NCBI GenBank assembly: GCA_934338065.1 | Contig: CAKRGX010000002.1 | Location: 124,001-188,000, forward strand | Length of the DNA stretch: 64,000 bases | Reading direction: 5' to 3' | Source of the DNA: an uncultured Eubacterium sp. | Lineage (GTDB): Bacteria > Bacillota > Clostridia > Lachnospirales > Lachnospiraceae | Shown here: piece after piece, positions 55,407-63,332 of the stretch | Layout: every line of letters begins with the position of its first letter | Position numbering within the stretch: the stretch's first letter is position 1 | Position numbers and translations under genes: made by a program | Notes under the pieces: model-generated | Told to the model about the DNA's origin: nothing | The model's database searches: none | The model's input: only the letters and a program-made list of their open reading frames with translations

Positions 55407-55955
55407 TTATAAGAACAAATCCAACTTGCGCTGCTCTTTTGATGTCAACGCAAACACATCCCGGATCTCAAAACGGTTTTCATCAAGATCAGTAATAAGC
55501 AGCCGGCTGTCGGACAACCGTACAACTGCATTTCCTCCCATATTGATTGTAAAACGACATTCGCCCCGATCGGTAAGAACATGAAAATAGGCATATCCAT
55601 ATTCATCTTTAATATCTATAATTTTCTCAATCACCGGAGTAAAATAATGAAGATTCAGTTGTTCATCCAGCATCTTCCGGGTATCCTTATCTACCTCTTT
55701 CATACTGGCAATAACACCGATTTCTTTAGAGCGCTCCTCCACGGTACGGAGGGAGATAAAACGATCCGGATCCGTAAAAGGAAATAGCCGGATTACCTGT
55801 ATCCTCTCCCATACTCTGCCATCATATTCCAAACGTACAAAGCCTCCCTCTGTCCGGGAAAATTTTGCATTATCTTTTGTTATATAACGAAGCGATGTCA
55901 TTTCATCAACTTCCTGAGACATCTGCTGAATCGTACTATGATCACTCATTCTCAA
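55407..55955 (-). CDS. DUF1854-type protein linked to ABC exporters
   Basis: 182 residues, soluble, no signal. A central beta-rich part has VRLEYDGRVWERIQVIRLFPFTDPD (residues about 42-66), SLRTVEERSKEIGVI, LNLHYFTPVIEKI and FRDVFAL-like FEIRDVFALTSKEQRKLD. This matches DUF1854 proteins, which in other bacteria sit beside ABC transporters (some annotations link them to cyanophycin use). It lies between two half-transporters and overlaps the upstream one by 14 bases. A role as a cytoplasmic regulator or adaptor is inference. Confidence 0.8.
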   Translation of the reverse strand: MRMSDHSTIQQMSQEVDEMTSLRYITKDNAKFSRTEGGFVRLEYDGRVWERIQVIRLFPFTDPDRFISLRTVEERSKEIGVIASMKEVDKDTRKMLDEQLNLHYFTPVIEKIIDIKDEYGYAYFHVLTDRGECRFTINMGGNAVVRLSDSRLLITDLDENRFEIRDVFALTSKEQRKLDLFL

Positions 55956-58284
55956 GTCCTCCTTTTAAAGCCAGAGACTTCGTCTGCAGCTCCATTAGTT
56001 TATAATAAATACCTTTTCTGGATTCCAGTTCCGGTTGTGTTCCTTCTTCCACAATTCTTCCACCATCAATAACAACCAGACGATCTGCGTCACGCAGCGT
56101 AGAAAGACGATGCGCGATCGATAACGTTGTTCTTCCTTTGACCAGATATTGTAATGACTGTTGTATTGCTTTTTCTGTCTCCGTATCAACACTGGCTGTT
56201 GCTTCATCCAGTATCAGAATCTTAGGATCTGCCAGTATCGCTCTTGCTATTGAAATGCGCTGCTTTTCGCCACCGGACAGATCCTTTCCTGATGCACCGA
56301 TCACGGTGTCATAACCATCCGGCATATTAGAGATAAATTCATGCGCACTTGCGAGAATAGCCGCCCGTATAATGTCCTCCCTCGTTGCATCAGGATTGGC
56401 ATAAGCAATGTTATCCGCTACCGTCCCCATAAAAATGTAGGTATCCTGAGACACCATTGCCACATTACGGCGCAGATCGTAGAAAGCAAGTTTGCGAACG
56501 TCAATACCATCGATTGATATCGTGCCCTCATCTGCATCATACAAACGGGAGATCAAATTAACCAGCGTAGTTTTACCGGCACCGGATCGTCCTACAATTC
56601 CTAATACTTCTCCTGCTTTCACATGAAGAGAAATATCCTTTAATACCGGATTATTCACATCATAACCAAACGTCACATGATCCAGGCAAATATCCCCTTT
56701 GGGTTCCTTAAGTGCAATCGGATCTTCTGCTTCCTGAATATCCGGAATGGCGTCCATGATCTCAAACATTCTCTGCGCCGAGTTAATGCTGTCCGACCAC
56801 AAATGAAACACGCGTGAAAAAAAGTTCATTGGTCCATTCAATTGCCCCACGTACCCGACAAAAGTTATCAGTACACCAAGTTCCACACTTCCGGTTGTCA
56901 TAAGGAGAAAAACACCCAGTATCCACACCCAGATATTAGATATTTCCTGTACAAGATTATACAATATGGTAAACCGGTTATTATATTTAACAATTCGGAT
57001 CTCTGCATCACGCAGACGCTCGTTCGGAGTGGTAAACCGTTCATTCTCCGGCTGCTGCTGTCCAAATGCTTTGACAACCCGCGCACCAGTCAGATTATCG
57101 TTTACTTTGCTGTTCACACTCCTCTCAGCACGATGACGTCTTCCAAATAAACTCCATAATTTCGGTTTTAATTTCACACTCATAATAACTAATAACGGAA
57201 GCAGGATGCAGGCAGCCAATGCCAGTTTCCAATTCAGGCGGAACATAACGGTAAACGAGGCAATGATGGTAAAGCCATGAACAAATATGTACGGAAATCC
57301 ATCCAGAAAAAAGTTCGTTACATGCTCTGCATCACTCAGCACACGCGTCATCAGGCTTCCTGTCTGTTTGCTTGTAAAAAAACCAATCGACAAACGCCCC
57401 AGAGAAGCAAAGACATCCTGTTTCATATCACGAATTGTCGAAGCAACGATACGTGCCATGAACGTTCCCTGCAGAATGGCTACCGCCTGCTGTACCAGCT
57501 TCGACAACAGCATAACTATAACAAGCAGTAACAGAGCAAGACTGTACCGCCCAGCCAGACCAAAACGCTCATAAAACACCGGATCTTTTGCCAATACCTG
57601 ATCATACAATACCGTACCGCTTAAATACGGCCAGATCAGATTGAGTGCAGCGGCTGCAAAGTAACACAAAAAGAGTACGATAAACTGACACCGGTAACGC
57701 CAAAAGTACTTTATCGTCCGAAAAAATATCGAGCGTTTATTCATGCACTTCGGACATATCTTTCTTTTTGGATCCGGATACATCGTCCCACACTTAGGAC
57801 AATACTCCGCTTTTTCATCCTGAATATCCGCAGATGATTCTACCTCCTCTGCTTCATCCGGATATTTTTTGATCTGATTGTAACTTTTTCGAAACAAATT
57901 CATCTGCTCTAAATAAAGATTTGTCAATGCTGCCAACCTCTCTGAGCTGCCCTTGTGTTCAACGGTAACAAGGTTAGTAGCAATCTGGCGTTCCACCCGC
58001 ATATGAGCAGTATCTTCTAATGGCAGCAACCGGAATGCATACTCCAATGTATCCTCGCTATATATCATATCCTGCGTCTTGGTTCCACGAAAATATCTGG
58101 TCTGGCTTCCTATCGACTCACTGGTAACTACTCCCAGTTCCTTTGCCGTCAAAAACAAATATCCACTTATATATTCACTATCAAAGGATAAGTCCGTCGG
58201 ACACACATCCAGAATATCATCTTTTTTGATGCCGTACCCCTGCAGCATCGTCATAACTCTGTCTGGTAACTGATTTTTCTTCAC
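55942..58284 (-). CDS. ABC exporter half-transporter with N-terminal sensor-like region and zinc ribbon
   Basis: 780 residues. Residues 1-135 are a mixed alpha/beta N-terminal region (SGYLFLTAKELGVVT, HMRVERQIATNLVTVEHKG) unlike a membrane domain. Residues 162-180 carry a zinc ribbon, CPKC and CPKC. The exporter follows with six membrane helices (about 195-480) and an intact nucleotide domain: GRSGAGKTT, DLSGGEKQR, ILILDEATASVD, AHRLSTL. It is the first gene of the 14-kb unit behind the promoter at 58326-58354. It pairs with the 731-residue half-transporter by architecture. Confidence 0.88.
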   Translation of the reverse strand: MKKNQLPDRVMTMLQGYGIKKDDILDVCPTDLSFDSEYISGYLFLTAKELGVVTSESIGSQTRYFRGTKTQDMIYSEDTLEYAFRLLPLEDTAHMRVERQIATNLVTVEHKGSSERLAALTNLYLEQMNLFRKSYNQIKKYPDEAEEVESSADIQDEKAEYCPKCGTMYPDPKRKICPKCMNKRSIFFRTIKYFWRYRCQFIVLFLCYFAAAALNLIWPYLSGTVLYDQVLAKDPVFYERFGLAGRYSLALLLLVIVMLLSKLVQQAVAILQGTFMARIVASTIRDMKQDVFASLGRLSIGFFTSKQTGSLMTRVLSDAEHVTNFFLDGFPYIFVHGFTIIASFTVMFRLNWKLALAACILLPLLVIMSVKLKPKLWSLFGRRHRAERSVNSKVNDNLTGARVVKAFGQQQPENERFTTPNERLRDAEIRIVKYNNRFTILYNLVQEISNIWVWILGVFLLMTTGSVELGVLITFVGYVGQLNGPMNFFSRVFHLWSDSINSAQRMFEIMDAIPDIQEAEDPIALKEPKGDICLDHVTFGYDVNNPVLKDISLHVKAGEVLGIVGRSGAGKTTLVNLISRLYDADEGTISIDGIDVRKLAFYDLRRNVAMVSQDTYIFMGTVADNIAYANPDATREDIIRAAILASAHEFISNMPDGYDTVIGASGKDLSGGEKQRISIARAILADPKILILDEATASVDTETEKAIQQSLQYLVKGRTTLSIAHRLSTLRDADRLVVIDGGRIVEEGTQPELESRKGIYYKLMELQTKSLALKGGLENE

Positions 58285-58325
58285 TTTCAGTTTCCCCTTT
58301 CCTTTTCTTAATCCAATATCTTTTC

Positions 58326-58354
58326 ATTATAACCAAAATATATGCTGTTGTCTA
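58326..58354 (-). promoter_or_regulatory. Sigma-A type promoter of the ABC-DUF1854 unit
   Basis: Minus strand TAGACA (58349-58354), 17 bases, TATAAT (58326-58331). The leader is about 35 bases. No other strong promoter was noticed before 43975, so it may serve the whole unit. Confidence 0.75.
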
Positions 58355-58361
58355 TTTATAA

Positions 58362-58406
58362 CGAAAAAAAATCTCATAAATGACAGGTGTCTGTCATTTA
58401 TGAGAT
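58362..58406 (-). terminator. Rho-independent terminator after the TetR gene
   Basis: A perfect 16-base stem (58371-58386 with 58391-58406; arm ATCTCATAAATGACAG) with a four-base loop is followed on the minus strand by seven or more Ts. It separates the MMPL/TetR operon from the ABC unit. Confidence 0.88.
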
Positions 58407-58436
58407 ATAAAAACTATCGTTTAACTTTCCAATGTA

Positions 58437-59042
58437 CTAGGCCAGTACTTCCTGACGATGGATCATATCACGGATTGCCCCGTACAATTCCTTCTTTAAC
58501 TCTTCCAAAGTAACCGGCTCCCCCATCAATATAACACTATGACAGGTGGAATTAACCAGTTCAACGATCATATACAACATTAACTCCGGATTTCGAAAAT
58601 GTCTGCCCGATTCTTCGAGCAAAGCCTGATAGCCATCATAGAAACTATAGCCATCACTTTCCTCTTCCGAACTCAGAGCACTTCGGAAAACACCCCAGCT
58701 CAGGTTTTTGGCAATAAACCGTAACAACAATTTATTTTCATCCAGACGATTTATGATCGAATCTGCCAAAAAGATTACTTTATCCTCTAACGTCATAAGA
58801 TTTTGCTGATTCATCTCTTTTGTTGCAGCTACAAATAACTCCTTCGCTTTTGCTGCGATCAGCTTGTCACGAATATCAAACTTATCCTTGAAGTACAGAT
58901 AGAAGGTTCCTTTTGCCATATGAGCTTCTTTCGCTATATCGGAAATAGAAGTATCATTAATTCCCTTTTCTGTAAATAAGGCAAACGCCGCCACAAGAAG
59001 AGAATCTCTCTTTTGTTTTTTCTTTTCCAACAATTTGCCCAT
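58437..59042 (-). CDS. TetR family transcriptional repressor
   Basis: 201 residues from ATG at 59042 (AAAGGTGG about ten bases before; GTG codons upstream are too close). The N-terminal helix-turn-helix reads AFALFTEKGINDTSISDIAK, then AKGTFYLYFKDKFD. The C-terminal part is a helical ligand domain. It ends the MMPL operon, and two palindromes flank the operon promoter, so it probably represses its own operon and responds to an exported or membrane-active compound. That target is inference. Confidence 0.9.
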   Translation of the reverse strand: MGKLLEKKKQKRDSLLVAAFALFTEKGINDTSISDIAKEAHMAKGTFYLYFKDKFDIRDKLIAAKAKELFVAATKEMNQQNLMTLEDKVIFLADSIINRLDENKLLLRFIAKNLSWGVFRSALSSEEESDGYSFYDGYQALLEESGRHFRNPELMLYMIVELVNSTCHSVILMGEPVTLEELKKELYGAIRDMIHRQEVLA

Positions 59043-59066
59043 ATTCACAACCACCTTTCGTTATGA

Positions 59067-61058
59067 TCAATCATCTTTCTCGATGCCTTCTGTCTCAATG
59101 ACAAATTTAACTTCGCCATCCATTCCGGCTGCTGCACCACTAAAACTCTTATAATCTTTGCCTACCTGACAAACTGCCTTAACACGATCCAGCAATCCTT
59201 TCACATTGTCTTCGTAAGCATCATTTAGCTTCGTAACACCCTTGTCATTGAACTTCTTGACACCTTTTGACAAAGTCTTACTTCCATCTTTCAGTTTATC
59301 ACTTGCCGTATCCAGTTTATCAACACCGCTCACAAGCTTATTTGTTGCCTTCTTAAGAGATTTACCGCCTTTATCTAACTTCTTTACCCCCTGATTAACG
59401 GTAGCTACACTCTTCTTCATCTTCTTGCTTGCTTTAACCAGCTTACCGGATGAAGTTTTTAAGGTTGCATTATTTTTTACCAGTTTAACGCCGCCTTCAT
59501 TCAATGTTTTCGCTCCTTGAACCAGTTCCGGTACACTGCTGTTTAATTTTGTCGAAGCTCCCGTCAGTTCTGAAGATTTAGCAGACAACTGACTCAGACC
59601 ATCCATGATCGTATTGACATTTGTCGAAATAGCACTGGCACCCTGCTTCAATTCACTTTCTGACGATGTTCCTGCCTTTAATTTTTTAATAGCTTCTTTC
59701 TGTGCCGTGAGTACAGCCTCAAGTTTTGCCGTTAGCGTAGCATCCACACCACTGGCTTTCATTGCCTGCAGCAACTGATCTGTCGATTCATAAGACTTCT
59801 CCAGCTCACTAAGACTGGTATTTAATGTAGTAATACCGTCACTAACCGCTTTGGCTCCGGCTTTTAATTTCTGGACATTTTCTTTCTTGCCCATTTTATC
59901 AATATTACCGGTATAAGCTTTTAATCCGGTATCAAAGGCTGATATCTGGCCAGGCATATCTTTTACTTTACTATACAGTTGTGAACATCCATCCGTTATC
60001 TTCTTTGCTCCATCCACATAGGCAGATGTTCCATTTGCAAAGTTCATAACACCTGTTGTATATTCATTGACACCTTTCACCAGTTCCGGAGATCCTTTGG
60101 CCAGTTTACCAATCCCCTTTGCCAGTTCATCTACACCATCTTTTTTAAATTTTTTAACAGAGCTTTTCAGTTCTCCCATCTTATCAGCAAATAAATTCAT
60201 ATTATCTGCCAATTTGTCCGAACCATCTACCAGTTTTCCTGCCGCATCTGTCAGATCATCCAGCTTATCCTCCAATTCATCCAGATCCTCTGTTTTATCC
60301 AGATCAAGTTCATTCAGCAGACTCGGACTGGCATACGTAAATGTGTTACCTAGGGAAAAATCTTTCGCATCTGCTGTCACAGTGAACTCTTCCGGAACTT
60401 TATCCGCTGCATCTTCATCCAGATCAAGGCTCTCTGCCATTCCGGGAACGCCAAGTCCCACAACAATATTATTGGATCCGTCATTGATCACACGACCATG
60501 ATCAACTTCGATATGATCAAATACATCCGAAGATAAGATCATTCCTGTCACCATGACAAATGGCGTATAAATCGTTGTATCTTTTCCATCCACCTTCTTC
60601 GTTTTCTTTGACTTGTTTGTATAAGATACATGAATTTCTACTTTACCACTCTTTCCAAGCATTTCATTGGCAGCCATCTCTTTTCCATCCAGTTTGTAAC
60701 TAATCTTCAGATCAACCGGAAGTTCTTGGGAAGACTCGCCCTGATAATAAATATCTTTGCCACTGGCGGTCCAGTCAATCGTGTCTCCGCTTTGTGTAAA
60801 TGTCTCATTTCCCTTAACATTTTTAATATTTTTCAAATTACTTTTGTCCGTGATATTTCCATTGATCAGTCCGGCACCTTTCAACCAGTTAGCAACTGTC
60901 ACCTGGGAAGTTGTTCCATCCGCAGCAGCATTCACATAGACCGATTCCTGTTTGCTTATTTTCTTTGCCTCAATAAAAGAACCATTGCTCAACACAAGAC
61001 TAAGGATCAGTGCACTGCTCAGCGCACATTCACCAATACGTTTTATATTTCTCTTCAT
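59067..61058 (-). CDS. Secreted heptad-repeat (YhgE/Pip-like) protein paired with MMPL transporter
   Basis: 663 residues. A signal peptide (ALSSALILSLVLSNGSFIEA) is followed by a beta-rich N-terminal domain (residues about 60-240, WLKGAGLINGNI, DLKISYKLDGKEM) and then a long stretch, about 265-620, of x-x-x-Leu-x-x-Gly type repeats such as DGSDKLADN, ELAKGIGKLAKG and KLVSGVDKLDTASDKLKDG. This matches TIGR03057-like heptad repeats in YhgE/Pip proteins, but the C-terminal membrane helices of YhgE are absent. It starts 17 bases after the MMPL gene. It may form a coiled extracellular adaptor for the transporter. Confidence 0.8.
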   Translation of the reverse strand: MKRNIKRIGECALSSALILSLVLSNGSFIEAKKISKQESVYVNAAADGTTSQVTVANWLKGAGLINGNITDKSNLKNIKNVKGNETFTQSGDTIDWTASGKDIYYQGESSQELPVDLKISYKLDGKEMAANEMLGKSGKVEIHVSYTNKSKKTKKVDGKDTTIYTPFVMVTGMILSSDVFDHIEVDHGRVINDGSNNIVVGLGVPGMAESLDLDEDAADKVPEEFTVTADAKDFSLGNTFTYASPSLLNELDLDKTEDLDELEDKLDDLTDAAGKLVDGSDKLADNMNLFADKMGELKSSVKKFKKDGVDELAKGIGKLAKGSPELVKGVNEYTTGVMNFANGTSAYVDGAKKITDGCSQLYSKVKDMPGQISAFDTGLKAYTGNIDKMGKKENVQKLKAGAKAVSDGITTLNTSLSELEKSYESTDQLLQAMKASGVDATLTAKLEAVLTAQKEAIKKLKAGTSSESELKQGASAISTNVNTIMDGLSQLSAKSSELTGASTKLNSSVPELVQGAKTLNEGGVKLVKNNATLKTSSGKLVKASKKMKKSVATVNQGVKKLDKGGKSLKKATNKLVSGVDKLDTASDKLKDGSKTLSKGVKKFNDKGVTKLNDAYEDNVKGLLDRVKAVCQVGKDYKSFSGAAAGMDGEVKFVIETEGIEKDD

Positions 61059-61075
61059 AGTTTTGTCCTCCTATT

Positions 61076-63154
61076 CTAATAATCTATTTTTCTCATACCC
61101 AGTGTTGTCTTACAGATCAGCTTATCAAACACAGTCAGCATTGCCGGCAAGACAACAATTACTACAATCGTACTTATAATAGCACCTCTGGACAACAATG
61201 TACAGATTGACTGTATCATATCAATATTAGATGATAATGTAACTCCAAAGGTCGAGGCAAACAGACACATACCACTTACAATGATCGACTTGATCGAAGT
61301 TTTATGAGCTATGGCTATCGCCTCTTTCTTGCTCATGCGACGCTCCACGCGTTCTTTATAATACCGGCTTGTCATCAAAATCGCATAATCAACGGTTGCT
61401 CCAAGCTGAACTGCTCCAATGACAATTCCTGCTACAAACGGCAGTGTTTCACCACTATAATATGGTACTGACATGTTCAGGAAGATAGCAAATTCAATAA
61501 CAGCAACAAGGATAACCGGTATCAGGATGGACTTAAATGTAATCATGATAATGAGGAAGATAGCAATAATAGAAACATAGTTTACACTTGCCAGATCAAC
61601 ATCCGTTACATCCTGTAAGTCCTTTGTCAACGGAGCTTCACCAATGACCATGGAATCCTTGCTATAATGCTTAACGATCTTGTTGATCGAAGCAATCTGA
61701 TCATTCACCTCATTTGTCGCCGTTTTATAATCGGAACAGACAAACGCAATCTCATAATGGTCGCTCTTTATCTTCGACTTATATTGTTTCGGTATCATGC
61801 TGTCTGGGAAGTTTGCTCCTTTAAAGGAATCCAGCCCCAATACCCACTTAACACCTTTCACATCCTCAACCTCGTTAATCATGGATGTCTTATCTTTTTC
61901 TGACATACCATTCTTCAGAAGCATAATATGCATATTGTTCATATTGAATTTCTCATCGAGTTTTTTATTGGCTACTGCCGACTGCAGATCCTGTGGCAGA
62001 GCACCTGCAATATCATAATAAATCTGATAGTGGCTATTACCATGATAAGCTGGTCCGATCAGGACAGCAAATAATACGATGGCTACCGGCCAGAACTTAA
62101 CAATCTTATTCGATACACCATCTAAATTGGGGATCAGATCCTTATGTGTTGTCTTATCAATTGCCTTATCAAAGCAGAGAATAAGTGCCGGAAGAACCGT
62201 CAGACAGACAATCACCCCCAGGATAACACCCTTTGCCATAACCAGTCCCAGATCCATACCAAGTTTAAATGTCATAAAACACAGAGCAGCAAATCCTGCA
62301 ATTGTTGTTACAGAACTACTGGTGACGGACTTAAACGTATTCGAAATCGCATGCGCCATAGCCCGGTTTTTATCTCCCTCAAACCGTTCTTTATTCGCCT
62401 CATAGCTTTCCAGCAGAAATATAGAATAATCCATTGTCACACCAAGCTGCAGGATAGCAGTAAGTGCCTGGGTAATATAAGAAATCTCACCGAAGATTAT
62501 ATTACTTCCCAGATTATATATGATTGCCAGACCTATTCCCATAAGGAAGATAAACGGTGTTACCAGAGAATTCATCGTCAGAAGCAAAACGATCAACGCA
62601 AGCACCGCCGCTACCGCTACATAGACCGGCATCTCTGCCATAGCCAGATTCTTGATATCTGTAACGACACCAGACATACCACTGATAAAAGCCTGATCTT
62701 TCACAATCTTTCTCATGTTCTCAATGGCTTCCATCGTTGAATCGGCTGACGTTGTATTGTCAAATAATGCTATCATCATCGTTGCTTTTCCATTAAACAA
62801 AGCTTTCTTAAACTTATCCGGCAGCATTTCTTTCGGAACCGTGATGTCCAGAGCATCATCATACCAAAGAACATCTTCAACATGTTCTACTTTTTTTAAT
62901 TTTTCTTTTAATGCAACAACATCCTTGTTCTTCATGTTTTCCACAACAATCATGGAAAATGCCCCTGTTCCAAACTCGTCGACCATCGTGTCCTGCCCGG
63001 AAACAGTTTCCAACGAATCCGGAAGATAACTTAGCACGTCATAATTAATTCGCGTTGACACATACCCGATCAATGCCGGCACCATGAGTATCACTGCCAG
63101 GATGATAACGAGTAATTTATGCTTTGTAATCCATTTACCAAATTTAATTACCAT
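61076..63154 (-). CDS. MMPL/RND family transporter
   Basis: 692 residues from ATG at 63154, eight bases after AAGGAGG; a longer frame to 63196 covers the operator. Twelve membrane helices in two symmetrical halves, each with an extracytoplasmic loop: helix 1, loop, helices 2-6 (MDYSIFLLESYE near residue 255, TTIAGFAALCFM), then the repeat (VDYAILMTSRYYKE near 590, TFGVTLSS). The two DYxxxL motifs carry the Asp-Tyr pair used in proton-driven MMPL transport. It likely exports lipids or hydrophobic compounds. Confidence 0.92.
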   Translation of the reverse strand: MVIKFGKWITKHKLLVIILAVILMVPALIGYVSTRINYDVLSYLPDSLETVSGQDTMVDEFGTGAFSMIVVENMKNKDVVALKEKLKKVEHVEDVLWYDDALDITVPKEMLPDKFKKALFNGKATMMIALFDNTTSADSTMEAIENMRKIVKDQAFISGMSGVVTDIKNLAMAEMPVYVAVAAVLALIVLLLTMNSLVTPFIFLMGIGLAIIYNLGSNIIFGEISYITQALTAILQLGVTMDYSIFLLESYEANKERFEGDKNRAMAHAISNTFKSVTSSSVTTIAGFAALCFMTFKLGMDLGLVMAKGVILGVIVCLTVLPALILCFDKAIDKTTHKDLIPNLDGVSNKIVKFWPVAIVLFAVLIGPAYHGNSHYQIYYDIAGALPQDLQSAVANKKLDEKFNMNNMHIMLLKNGMSEKDKTSMINEVEDVKGVKWVLGLDSFKGANFPDSMIPKQYKSKIKSDHYEIAFVCSDYKTATNEVNDQIASINKIVKHYSKDSMVIGEAPLTKDLQDVTDVDLASVNYVSIIAIFLIIMITFKSILIPVILVAVIEFAIFLNMSVPYYSGETLPFVAGIVIGAVQLGATVDYAILMTSRYYKERVERRMSKKEAIAIAHKTSIKSIIVSGMCLFASTFGVTLSSNIDMIQSICTLLSRGAIISTIVVIVVLPAMLTVFDKLICKTTLGMRKIDY

Positions 63155-63189
63155 CGTGCATGCCTCCTTTTTTGTTTTTTCTATTAAAA

Positions 63190-63245
63190 TGACCACTGGT
63201 CACTTTCACTGTATGCAGTTTATCACAAAAATGACCATCGGTCAA
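63190..63245 (-). promoter_or_regulatory. MMPL operon promoter framed by two TetR-type palindromes
   Basis: Minus strand TTGACC (63240-63245), 17 bases, TAAACT (63217-63222). Palindrome 1 is TGACCACTGGTCA (63190-63202, perfect); palindrome 2 is TGACCATCGGTCA (63232-63244, five-base arms perfect), 42 bases centre to centre. One covers the -35 and the other lies just after the start site. Confidence 0.78.
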
Positions 63246-63332
63246 CCTTTATTCTTATACTTTTTCACTTTTCTTTTTATGCTGCATAAAATATTGATAT
63301 AAAAAAACAGACAAATACATGAATTATCAAAT

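Noticed and set aside
49717-58284. Bacteriocin or lantibiotic export cluster
   Set aside because: No peptidase C39 domain, precursor peptide or modifying enzyme was seen in the region.
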